NCBI GenBank assembly: GCA_022839045.1
Contig: JALHDI010000029.1
Coordinates: 1 to 46,169 of the forward strand
Length of the DNA stretch: 46,169 nucleotides
Direction: 5' to 3'
Origin: Sporomusaceae bacterium
GTDB lineage: Bacteria; Bacillota_C; Negativicutes; Sporomusales_B; UBA7701
The position numbers and the translations under genes are program-made. Of the stretch, positions 7,605-15,600 are shown piece after piece. How positions within the stretch are numbered: position 1 is the first letter of the stretch; each line of letters starts with the position of its first letter. The notes under the pieces were generated by a model. It had not been told where the DNA came from, did no database searches, and saw only the letters and a program-made list of their open reading frames with translations.

Positions 7605-7991
7605 ATGCCCGAGGAACGCACCATCATCGCCAGTTTCCCCTCCAGCAGCAAAGCCCGGACGGCCGCCGACGCCCTCGCCGCCGTGGGGCTCGCCGATGTG
7701 CACATCCGCCGCAACAGCCGCTACGGCGTGTCCCAGGACGCGCACATCAACGACCCCATCTCCCACCAGGCCGAATCCATGGCCAGCCTCGTCCTTTACT
7801 CCGCCAACTCGCCCAACGACGAAAACCAGGCCACCAAGGTGCTGATGGACGCCGATCCCTCGGTGAGCGGCCTTAGCGCCCGCGGCTACGGCATGGCCGG
7901 CGGCGCCGCCTTCACCCTGGTGGCATTTGCCCCCGAGGCGCGGGTCGACGAAGCGGTCGGCATCATTAAGGAAAACGGCGGCGACGTCTAA
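7605..7991 (+). CDS. small protein of unknown function
   Basis: 128 residues, alanine-rich, soluble. It alternates alpha/beta pattern: an N-terminal TIIASFPSSSKARTAADAL segment, then a Gly/Ala-rich RGYGMAGGAAFTLVAF segment and a closing DEAVGIIKENGG helix. The shape resembles small ferredoxin-fold stress proteins, but I do not recognise the family. The start at 7605 has AAGGAGGT 7 bases upstream. Two tiny genes follow on the same strand before a common terminator, suggesting one transcript. Confidence 0.75.
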   Translation: MPEERTIIASFPSSSKARTAADALAAVGLADVHIRRNSRYGVSQDAHINDPISHQAESMASLVLYSANSPNDENQATKVLMDADPSVSGLSARGYGMAGGAAFTLVAFAPEARVDEAVGIIKENGGDV

Positions 7992-8021
7992 GTATACTTT
8001 GATCTTGGGAGGTGAACGATA

Positions 8022-8129
8022 ATGGCCGTGAAAGACCTGCTCGACTCCGAACCCGCCCAAAAAGCCAGGCCCGGTGCCAAAGCGGCCGGGGCATTGCCGA
8101 AGCTCCGTCCCGGCGACAAGCCCACATGA
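8022..8129 (+). CDS. 35-residue protein of unknown function
   Basis: Starts ATG 8022 with TTGGGAGGTG 8 bases upstream and encodes a basic, Pro/Ala/Lys-rich peptide beginning MAVKDLLDSEP. GC-rich third positions match the neighbours. It lies 30 bp after the 128-residue gene and 51 bp before the next small frame. No homologue recognised. Confidence 0.5.
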   Translation: MAVKDLLDSEPAQKARPGAKAAGALPKLRPGDKPT

Positions 8130-8180
8130 CCGGACGACGGGCGGCAGTCTGCCGCCGCCGATTGCGAATAAACCAGGGAG

Positions 8181-8354
8181 GTGTTTCCGATCTATAAGCC
8201 ATCAGTCGACCAGGATTACGGGCCCAACAATCCCGAACCGCTGGACATGAAAGACTCGGCCGTGGTGCGCGATCCCTCCCGGGATTCCCTGCACGCCGCC
8301 ATCGAGTACATCGACGGCGCCAAGGACGCGGCCACGCGCCGACCCGAACAATAA
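8181..8354 (+). CDS. small acidic protein, start codon uncertain (GTG or ATC)
   Basis: The open frame follows a TAA at 8169-8171 and ends with TAA at 8352-8354. Its sequence (KPSVDQDYGPNNPEP, then AAIEYIDGAKDAA) looks like a real soluble protein. GGGAGG at 8176-8181 is perfectly placed for the ATC at 8190 (8-base gap), which would be a very rare start. The GTG at 8181 overlaps the ribosome site itself. If ATC is used the product has 54 residues, otherwise 57. A terminator overlaps the stop codon. Confidence 0.5.
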   Translation: MFPIYKPSVDQDYGPNNPEPLDMKDSAVVRDPSRDSLHAAIEYIDGAKDAATRRPEQ

Positions 8355-8399
8355 GCGGCAAAAGAGCGGCGGTGGATACCGCCGCTCTTTTACCGCTTA
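8352..8399 (+). terminator. terminator of the small-protein operon
   Basis: Stem AAAAGAGCGGCGGT-GGAT-ACCGCCGCTCTTTT, extended by TAAGCGG/CCGCTTA outside. Symmetric, so it could work in both directions. Confidence 0.85.
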
Positions 8400-8559
8400 A
8401 GCCGTAACAAGCGCGATTGAAATTCCCTGGAAAATAATTTTTTTCCAGAATAATCTTTTTTCAGACAAATGCTGCAGGAGTTATGTTATTTGTGGCGAAT
8501 AATACCTTTCACCAACAAATGATTGCTGCATATTTTGGCGGACGGAAGGGGGAGAGAGG
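8400..8559. other. upstream region of the SLBB gene
   Basis: AT-rich stretch with a hairpin CTGGAAAA (8427-8434) / TTTTCCAG (8441-8448). No convincing -35/-10 pair was found, although a promoter for the next gene must lie here or upstream. Confidence 0.35.
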
Positions 8560-9006
8560 GTGTACGACCCGGTCCGCGGCCCATCGAGGGTCGCAAGGTT
8601 GAAAAAACGCAAAGACGGCGGCAAGCTCCGCTTCGTCGGCAAGGCTGCCTTCAGCCTGACGGTCGCCCTTGTTCTAACCCTGATGATTCCCGCCGTTCCC
8701 GACCTCCACAACCCCTTCGCACCAGGGATCTTCGCCGTATCCGGCCATCAGCAGCCACCGCCGGCGCCACCGAAGAACGAATACGCGGTCGTGTACGTAA
8801 GCGGTGCCGTAGCCACCCCGGGGGTGGTAAAGGTCCCGGCCGGAACCACGGTGACCGATATCGTCCAGTTGGCAGGCGGGCTCGCCGCCGGCGCCGACAC
8901 CGCCAAGCTCGAGCTGACGAAACCCGTCCAGGACGGGATGCACATCCATATCAATAAGACAATGACTCCAGCCAAGCCGGCTGTCCCCCAGGCAAAGAAA
9001 AGATAA
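8560..9006 (+). CDS. membrane-anchored SLBB-domain protein
   Basis: 148 residues. A basic N-terminus (KKRKDGGKLR) is followed by one membrane helix (residues about 28-47), a proline-rich linker (QQPPPAPPK) and an SLBB domain (VYVSGAVATPGVVKVPAG ... TVTDIVQLAGGL). The same domain forms the N-terminal half of ComEA, but the DNA-binding helix-hairpin-helix part is absent. It probably faces the cell surface and binds sugar polymer or acts as a scaffold. The GTG start at 8560 follows AAGGGGGAGAG. Single gene with its own terminator. Confidence 0.75.
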   Translation: MYDPVRGPSRVARLKKRKDGGKLRFVGKAAFSLTVALVLTLMIPAVPDLHNPFAPGIFAVSGHQQPPPAPPKNEYAVVYVSGAVATPGVVKVPAGTTVTDIVQLAGGLAAGADTAKLELTKPVQDGMHIHINKTMTPAKPAVPQAKKR

Positions 9007-9040
9007 GAACGGATAGGCGTTAAGCCGCTCCGTTCTTTCT
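9006..9040 (+). terminator. terminator of the SLBB gene
   Basis: AGAACGGA (9006-9013) pairs with TCCGTTCT (9029-9036), followed by TTTCT. Confidence 0.7.
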
Positions 9041-9085
9041 GTTTATGCTGCACAACCGAGTTGGGGGCTTATCAACGGTCGGTTA

Positions 9086-10033
9086 CTATAGCCGCCCCGA
9101 CAGCCACAGGAACTGCAGCGGATACACCACCAGCAGGTACACGGCGGTCGTGAGCACGAAGGCGGCCATGGTGATGTGAACGTTGAGGCGGTGAAGCTTG
9201 ACGGCGACCACCGATAAAATGGCGGTGGGGGTGCTGGCCGTGATCAGCAGGGTGTTGATCGCCACCGGGTCGCTGAGCACCAGTACGCCGATGGCGTAGG
9301 ACAGGGCGGGTGTAATGATGAATTTGATGATGTTGAGATCGAGGATGCTCAGCCAATATTGCCGCATCTCCCGGAAGTCCACGGAATAGCCCACCGGGAT
9401 GAGCTGCATCCAGGCGCCGATATGGACAAGGGGGTCGAAGATCGCCCCCGCCCACGCCGGTCTGGGAACGCCGCTGTAGTAGAGCCAAGCGCCGACCAGC
9501 AGGCCGAGGGCGGGGAGCTGGTTGCGGCTGAAGATGACCGACGCCACCGAAATCCCCTCGCCCCCCCACCGGCCGCCCTGAGCGTACCAGCCGGCGAGCG
9601 GGAAACAGAACAGGAAAAGGTAGAGCGTGGCTAACAGGGTAATCAGTTGCACGTAGGCGAAGCCCGTCTCGCCGTAGATGATGAATGCCGAAACGCCTCC
9701 CAGGGTAAGGGTGTTGGACATCATCGCCGCCATGACGTAGCTGCCCTGGTCGAGGCTGCTGGCGTATTTCGCTTTGGCGCGGAAGAAGGCCAGCGCGCCG
9801 GGAATGATGCTCAGCACGATCCCCAGAACGGGCAGCCAGATCAGTTCCGCATTGAGCCGCGTAGCCCAGAACCCGAGGAACGCGAGGACGGGGTAGACAA
9901 ACATAATCCCCCAGGTCATCATCCGCTGGAAGAAGTCGTCATCGAATTTCGTCTGCCGGCGGCACAGATAGCCGACCGCCAGCGGCAGCAGCAAATCAAA
10001 AAAGAAGTATATTATTTTAGCGCCGATATCCAT
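9086..10033 (-). CDS. AEC-family transporter (auxin efflux carrier type)
   Basis: 315 residues with about ten membrane helices in the two five-helix halves typical of the family. The central basic loop is short. Family members export or exchange carboxylates and similar small anions; the substrate here cannot be deduced. The start at 10033 has only a distant purine-rich ribosome site. It runs toward the SLBB gene and is preceded by the broken DUF2007 gene on the same strand. Confidence 0.85.
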   Translation of the reverse strand: MDIGAKIIYFFFDLLLPLAVGYLCRRQTKFDDDFFQRMMTWGIMFVYPVLAFLGFWATRLNAELIWLPVLGIVLSIIPGALAFFRAKAKYASSLDQGSYVMAAMMSNTLTLGGVSAFIIYGETGFAYVQLITLLATLYLFLFCFPLAGWYAQGGRWGGEGISVASVIFSRNQLPALGLLVGAWLYYSGVPRPAWAGAIFDPLVHIGAWMQLIPVGYSVDFREMRQYWLSILDLNIIKFIITPALSYAIGVLVLSDPVAINTLLITASTPTAILSVVAVKLHRLNVHITMAAFVLTTAVYLLVVYPLQFLWLSGRL

Positions 10034-10116
10034 GCGGGCGAAAGTTCCCCTTCCCTGGCCACCAGTATTAACCCTTTCTCCCTGCGGGAGGCCGCGCCGC
10101 CAGGCAGAGGCGGGCG

Positions 10117-10343
10117 TTATCCTTCCTGCGCGTGCAGGCCGGCGATGATCTCGTCAATCTCTTCCTTGTGCGCGGGCGGAGCGTATACCGCCCCCCAGCC
10201 CTTCTGGGTCTGGAACAGGCCGTCGTAGGCGGCGTCGTAGTACGACTTGAGGACGTGGGGAATGCGGCGCTCGGTGAGAATCTCCGTCAGCAGTTGCGCC
10301 TCGACTGGTTGTCGACAACCGCGATCTTCGCATAGCCTTCCAT
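10117..10343 (-). pseudogene. DUF2007-type putative signal-transducing protein, frameshifted
   Basis: A start ATG at 10343 with a perfect AAGGAGG 7 bases upstream opens MEGYAKIAVVDNQ and then stops early. The remaining, clearly homologous part (VEAQLLTEILTERRIPH ... VYAPPAHKEEIDEIIAGL) continues in another frame. One missing base near 10303-10306 (CAG-TC where CAG-GTC is expected) restores a single frame of about 75 residues typical of DUF2007. It is either a sequencing error or a recent inactivation. Confidence 0.7.
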
Positions 10344-10408
10344 CCGCCAGCCTCCTTCCGTATGCTTTCATTATACCAGACCGGCGGCGGAAAAAAACCG
10401 CAAAACAG

Positions 10409-10435
10409 AAAAGCCCGCCTGCTAGGCGGACTTTT
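10409..10435 (-). terminator. terminator after the NlpC/P60 gene
   Basis: AAAAGCCCGCCT-GCT-AGGCGGACTTTT, symmetric with T-runs on both strands, 46 bp beyond the NlpC/P60 stop. Confidence 0.75.
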
Positions 10436-10480
10436 CGGGAAGCGGGATAAAGCCGGGCGAAGTTTCTCAACGGCCGCGGC

Positions 10481-11089
10481 TTAGTAGCGGCGAGCGCCGA
10501 TATACCGCTCAGTATAGTACTTCTCATCCAACTTGGAGACGGTCACCTCTTTGGCGCCCGAGCTGGCATGGAGGAACTTGCCGTCGCCCATGTAGAAACC
10601 GACATGGGAAGCGCCCGGTTTATAAGTGGTGAAGAAGACCAAGTCACCTACCTGCAGGTTGGCCTTATCCACCGGTGAACCGGCGGCGAACTGCTCGGCG
10701 GCGGTGCGGGGAATCGTGATGCCGTTCTGCTTCATGACGTACTGCGTGAAGCCGGAGCAGTCGAACCCGGCCGGGGTTGCGCCGCCCCATACGTACGGGA
10801 CGCCCATGTACTTCTGGCCGGTCGCGATGATTGCGTTCCGGTCCGCGCTTGGCGCCGCAGGCGTCGTGCTGACGCCGAGAACCTTGCCGATATCCGTGCC
10901 GCCGTCGGAGCCGCCAAACAACTTGCCGAACAGCAGCCCGAGCAGGACGTTGAACAGCCCGCTGACGCCGCTATCCTTGCCCGTCAGGTCGGAAGGCGGC
11001 GCAGCGTGGGCGACGGTCGCCGGAACGAATAGGGTGAAACTCATCGTCAGCAACAGGAGCAGGACGACGGAGAATTTGTGACGGTGCAT
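10481..11089 (-). CDS. secreted NlpC/P60 peptidoglycan hydrolase
   Basis: 202 residues. Signal peptide with h-region VVLLLLLTMSFTLFV and cleavage near VAHAAPP, a Gly-rich linker, and a C-terminal NlpC/P60 domain (about 85-202) with Cys111 (DCSGF), His162 (SHVGFY) and His174 (HASS). It cleaves stem-peptide bonds (D-Glu-type endopeptidase) outside the membrane. No extra wall-binding domain such as LysM or SH3 is present. The ATG follows GAGGGG by 7 bases. It has its own promoter and a short leader of about 45 nt. Confidence 0.9.
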   Translation of the reverse strand: MHRHKFSVVLLLLLTMSFTLFVPATVAHAAPPSDLTGKDSGVSGLFNVLLGLLFGKLFGGSDGGTDIGKVLGVSTTPAAPSADRNAIIATGQKYMGVPYVWGGATPAGFDCSGFTQYVMKQNGITIPRTAAEQFAAGSPVDKANLQVGDLVFFTTYKPGASHVGFYMGDGKFLHASSGAKEVTVSKLDEKYYTERYIGARRY

Positions 11090-11141
11090 ATCCCGACCCC
11101 TCTTTCAGTGCAAATTGGACCGGCCACAGCCGGCAGCAATC

Positions 11142-11171
11142 ATTATAACATATGTAAATATATTATGTAAA
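11142..11171 (-). promoter_or_regulatory. promoter of the NlpC/P60 gene
   Basis: TTTACA (11166-11171), 18-bp spacer, TATAAT (11142-11147) on the minus strand, in an AT-rich island. The short leader leaves no room for a cyclic-di-AMP riboswitch, which often precedes such genes. Confidence 0.65.
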
Positions 11172-11190
11172 TTACTCCGCTATAAACAAT

Positions 11191-11231
11191 GCCCGCCTGC
11201 CTCCCCGAGAGGGTGGAAAGCGGGCTTTTTT
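11191..11231 (+). terminator. terminator-like hairpin, no upstream gene on this strand
   Basis: GCCCGC (11191-11196) / GCGGGC (11220-11225) with an inner CTCCCCGAGAG hairpin, followed by six T on the plus strand. The only neighbour in that direction is the promoter island of the minus-strand NlpC/P60 gene, so it may end a short plus-strand RNA or act as a boundary. Confidence 0.5.
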
Positions 11232-11263
11232 AGTGAACGTTTTACCGGGCTTAGGCCGTCAAG

Positions 11264-11417
11264 AAAGCCTCAGCTGCTAGGCGGCTCCGCCAGGTGCGCC
11301 GCGACGCGTACTCGGACGTACGCTAGCAAGCGCCTGGCGGAACAACAACGCAGATGAGGCTTTTCCCGCGCCTTCGGCGCGGATAGCTCAACTAAGGCTC
11401 GGGCCGCTCGCCCGAGC
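11264..11417. repeat. nested palindrome and hairpin array
   Basis: Outer arms AAAGCCTCA (11264-11272) / TGAGGCTTT (11355-11363) enclose CCGCCAGGTGCG (11287-11298) / GCGCCTGGCGG (11330-11340), which enclose GCGTAC-TCGGAC-GTACGC (11306-11323). TTTT follows on the plus strand. Two more perfect hairpins come next: CCGCGCC-TTC-GGCGCGG (11366-11382) and GCTCGGGC-CGCTC-GCCCGAGC (11397-11417). The last one may end the HD-GYP transcript. The whole could be a structured RNA or a small non-coding repeat element. Confidence 0.7.
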
Positions 11418-11443
11418 ACAGTTTCGCTTATCGGCGGCCGTAG

Positions 11444-12511
11444 TTAAGCCTGGAGGCAGCGGACGATCCTCTCCTCGGCATGCTCCCCCAACTGGATACA
11501 TTCGCCGTCGACCGTCCTGACGGTGAGGCGCTCCCAGGAGATCCAGTCCATGAAGATCACCTCGGCCAGCCGCCCATCGCTTAGTTCGACGGTGGAACCG
11601 ACGAAGTAGTCCTTGAGATTGTTGAGGAAGATGGTGCACATCGAGGCGTCCAGCTTGTCGAACATATTCTCGAACAACGTTTTTATAACATGGAAAGGCG
11701 TCAGTTTCTGGCGGTACACCCTGTCGGAGGTCATGGCGTCGTAGATGTCGCCGATGGCGATAATCCGGGCGCTCGGCAAAACGTTGCCCCCCCGGAGGCC
11801 CCGCGGGTAGCCGCTGCCGTCGAGGCGCTCGTGATGCTGCCATACCCCGGCGAGAACATCCCCGGCGAGCACCTTGGCCTTTTTTAGCATCTCGTAGCCG
11901 TAGGCGGAGTGCCGCTGCATCACTTCCATCTCGGCCGGCGTAAGCGGACCGGGCTTGTTGAGGATTTCCAGCGGCACCAGCGCCTTGCCGACATCGTGAA
12001 GCAGCCCGGCCAGCACCATGTCCCTCATCCGTTCGTCGTCGTCGCCCAGCCAGCGGCTCAGGACGCCGGAGATGATGGCCACGTTCACCGAATGCTGAAA
12101 GGTATAGTTGTCGACATCCCGCAGCGAATGGAGGTATCCCAGCGCCCCGGGCGTCGCCGTCAGGGTGACGAGGGCGTTATCCGATAGGTCCTGCATCTGC
12201 TTGAGGGGCATTTCCTTGAAATAGCGTATCTCATCGAATGCATGCCTGACAAGGGATACGGTCTCTTCGTACTTGGCGTTGAACAGCACCCGCTCCGACA
12301 GCCGCTTCTCTCTTACTTCGTCGCTGACGGTATCGTCCTCGAGGATGATGGCGCTGTCGAACCCCCACACGCCGAGGAGTTTTATCGTCGCTTCGGTGAG
12401 CACGGTGTTGGCGCTTAGCATCACCTTGCCCTGGACAGAGACCGCGTCCGTCCCGAGCACCATCCCCGGTTTGATCTCTTCGACACCGTACCTCTTATAC
12501 TTCAGCGCCAC
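11444..12511 (-). CDS. HD-GYP domain cyclic-di-GMP phosphodiesterase
   Basis: About 355 residues. The N-terminal region (EIKPGMVLGTDAV) is a DUF3391-like regulatory part. The HD-GYP domain has LLHDVGK (HD near residues 172-173) and HHERLDGSGYPRGL (about 226-239), the hallmark of c-di-GMP hydrolysis. A C-terminal extension (about 290-355) resembles a PilZ-like or SH3-like segment (STVELSDGRLAEVI). The GTG at 12511 has GGGGG 8 bases upstream and is preferred over a TTG at 12529 without such a site. It follows the glycogen operon on the same strand with a 124-bp gap. Confidence 0.85.
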   Translation of the reverse strand: MALKYKRYGVEEIKPGMVLGTDAVSVQGKVMLSANTVLTEATIKLLGVWGFDSAIILEDDTVSDEVREKRLSERVLFNAKYEETVSLVRHAFDEIRYFKEMPLKQMQDLSDNALVTLTATPGALGYLHSLRDVDNYTFQHSVNVAIISGVLSRWLGDDDERMRDMVLAGLLHDVGKALVPLEILNKPGPLTPAEMEVMQRHSAYGYEMLKKAKVLAGDVLAGVWQHHERLDGSGYPRGLRGGNVLPSARIIAIGDIYDAMTSDRVYRQKLTPFHVIKTLFENMFDKLDASMCTIFLNNLKDYFVGSTVELSDGRLAEVIFMDWISWERLTVRTVDGECIQLGEHAEERIVRCLQA

Positions 12512-12635
12512 AGCATCAACCCCCGTCAACCGATTCCGTGACCCAATACGATTCCAATATAAATTCTAAGAATAGTTCGACATATCCTCCATGAAAATCC
12601 AAAAATTGATATAATATGCCACATTCTGACACGGC

Positions 12636-15600
12636 TTACCCGGCCACCGGTCCGCGTCGGTGCCTGGCGGCCAGGGCGGCCAGCCGGACGGCGAGGTCTC
12701 CCTCCCGGTAGCCGGACGGGCATCGCCATTCCCAGTTGCCGCCGACCGTTCCCGGTCTGTTCATGCGGGCTGCCCCGTCCAGGCCGAGGATATCCTGCAG
12801 GGGTGCGACGGCCAGCGCCGAGCGGCAGCTGTACGCCAGCTCGACCAGCCGCCAGGCCGCGTCGCCTCCGCCGAGGTAGCGGTCGACGCAGGCCCTTTCG
12901 TCTGCTCCGGCGGCAACCAATTCCTCGTACCAGCCGCTGGCCGTGTCGTTGTCGTGGGTGCCGGTGTAGACGACGGTGTCGGGGCCGCAACCGAGCGGCT
13001 GCGGATCGCCCTGGCCGTCGCAGGTGAAGGAAAACTGCAGCACCTTCATGCCGGGAAAGCCGTAGCGCCGCCTGAGGGCCACGACGTCTGGGGTTATCGT
13101 GCCGAGATCTTCGGCGATGACCGGCAGTTTGCCAAGTTGCCGTTCCAGGGCCGCGAACAGGGCGTAACCCGGGCCTTTGACCCACCGGCCCTGCTGGGCG
13201 GTCGCCGCTCCGGCCGGGACCGTCCAGCAGGCGGCGAACCCGCGGAAGTGATCGATGCGGACGACGTCCACCAGGGCGAGCAGGTTGGCGAACCGGTCCC
13301 GCCACCAGCGATAGTCGTCCTTGGCCATCGCCCGCCAGTCGTAAAGCGGGTTGCCCCACAGCTGCCCGGTGGCGCTGAAGTAGTCGGGCGGCACGCCGGC
13401 CACGGCCGCGGGGCTGCCGGCGGCGTCGAGGCGGAACAGGCGGCGGTTGGCCCATACGTCGCTCGAGGAGTGGGCGACGAAGATGGGCAGGTCGCCGATA
13501 ATCCGCACACCGCGCTCATGGGCGTAATGACGCAGTACCTCCCACTGCCGGCGGAAGATGTACTGCAGGAAGATGTGGTAGTCGATCTCCGCCGCCAGCA
13601 GGCCGGCGTAGCGGGCAAGTGCCGCCGCCTCGCGGCCGGCGATGTCGGCTGGCCAGCTCTGCCAGCAGTGGTCGCCGAAGTGGCCGGCCAGCGCCATGTA
13701 CAGGGCGTAGTCGTCCAGCCAGGCGTCATTGTCGCGGCGGAAAACGCCGTAGCCCTCGTCGGGGGCGAAACGGCCGAAAGCCAGGCGGAAAAGCCTCCCC
13801 TTGTAAGCCATTACGGCGGAGTAGTCCAGCCGGTCGTCAGCCTTGCCGTCCAGGCGACATTCTTCCCGGGTGGCAGCGACCTCGGCCGCCGTAACCAGGC
13901 CGTCGGCCACGAGCCGGTCGATGTCGATGAGCAGCGGCTCGGCGGCGAAGGCGGAAACGCTCTGGTAGGGGGAATTGCCGCGGCCGACGGGGTTGAGGGG
14001 CAGTATCTGCCAGTAGTTCTGCCCCGCGGCGGCGAGAAAGTCGACGAAGTCGCGGGCCTCGGCCCCCAGGCCGCCGATGCCGTAGGCGGACGGCAGCGAG
14101 GTGGGATGGAGGAGCACGCCGCACTCGCCCCGCTCCCGGCGGTCGTCGTTCACCAGCACCCGGCAGCCGAAGGGCTCGAGCGTCAGGGCGCAGCGGCCGT
14201 CGCCGGCCGCCACCTCCGCCCCGTCCCCGAGGGCGTCGAGCAGCAGTCCCCGGTACCGGCCGCCGAGGTCGATCTCGACCCGCACCGCCTCGTCGCTACG
14301 GTTGAGGAGGACGACGGCGATGCCTTCATCCGCCGCCTCGCCGTCCTCCCGCCAGCGGATATAGCCGAAGACGTCGCGGTGGGGGGCGAGAGGCTGCCAG
14401 TCGCCGCCGCGCAGCACGGGATAGCGGGTGCGCAGGGCGATGACCTGCTTATACCAGGCCGTGAGGCCGGCGTCTTCCCGGCCCCAGGGAAAGGTCCGAC
14501 GGTTGAGCGGCTCGGCGTAGCCCTCCAGTCCGGCCTCGTCGCCGTAATAGATGCACGGTACGCCGGGGAAGGTCATTTGCCAGAGGGCGAGCAATTTCAG
14601 GCGCCGCCCGGCGAGTTCCCGCCCGCCTGGTCCCAGGCGCTGCCGCCGCTGTTGGCTGAACGGCACGTGGTCCGCCTCTTCGTAGCCGCCCAGCAGGGTG
14701 AGGATGCGCGGCACGTCGTGACTGCCGATAAGGTTGAGGGCGGCGAGGAAATTCTCCCGCGGGTAATTCTCGTACAGGCTGTACAGCACCTGTCGCGTAG
14801 CTTCGGCATCCTGGCGGCCGAGGAGAAAATCGAGGGCGGCCCGCCGGAAGGGGTAGTTGGTGGCGGCGTCCAGCTCGTCGCCCCGGAAGTAGCCTCGGAG
14901 CTCGCCATAGCTCACCTTGCGGGAGGCGTCCTCCCACACTTCGCCGATTATCACCGCTTCAGGGTCGGTCTCCTTCGCCGCCCGCCGCAAGGTGCGGATG
15001 AATTCGTCCGGCAACTCGTCGGCGACGTCTAGACGCCAGCCTTTGGCGCCCAGCCGCAGCCAGCGCCTGACGACGCTGTCCTCGCCGCGGGCGACGAAAT
15101 CCTGGTAGGAGGGCTCGAGCTCGTTGACGGCAGGCAGGGCGTCCACCCCCCACCACGATTCGTAGTCGTCGGGGTGGCGGCGGAAGCGGTACCAGGGGTA
15201 ATAGGGCGAGGCGGCCGACTGGTAGGCCCCCGGCCCGGGGTAGCGGCCCTCGCGGTTGAAGTAGATGCTGTCGCTGCCGGTGTGGCTGAAAACGCCGTCG
15301 AGGATGACGGCCATGCCCAGCTCGCCCGCCCTGGCGCACAGCTCGCGGAAGAGGTCGTTGTCGCCGAACATGGCGTCGATGTTGGTGTAGTCGGCGGTGT
15401 CGTACTTGTGGTTGCTGGCGGCCTCGAACACCGGGTTGAAGTACAGGGCGCTCACGCCCAGGTCCTTGAGGTACGGCAGCTTGGCCATCACCCCCGCGAG
15501 GTTGCCGCCGAAGAAGTCGTAGGCGAGGATGTTGCCCGTCTCCCGCTCCCGCACATAGACAGGGTCGTCCTGCCAACGGGCGTGGAGAAGGCTGCCCGGT

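Noticed and set aside
11090..11260. Cyclic-di-AMP (ydaO-type) riboswitch before the NlpC/P60 gene
   Set aside because: The promoter leaves a leader of only about 45 nt, too short for this class.
11264..11417. CRISPR repeats
   Set aside because: Arms are inverted and nested, not direct repeats with spacers; no cas genes.
12660..15032. 790-codon open frame on the plus strand
   Set aside because: Antisense shadow of the GH13-GH77 fusion caused by high GC; no ribosome site or recognisable domain.
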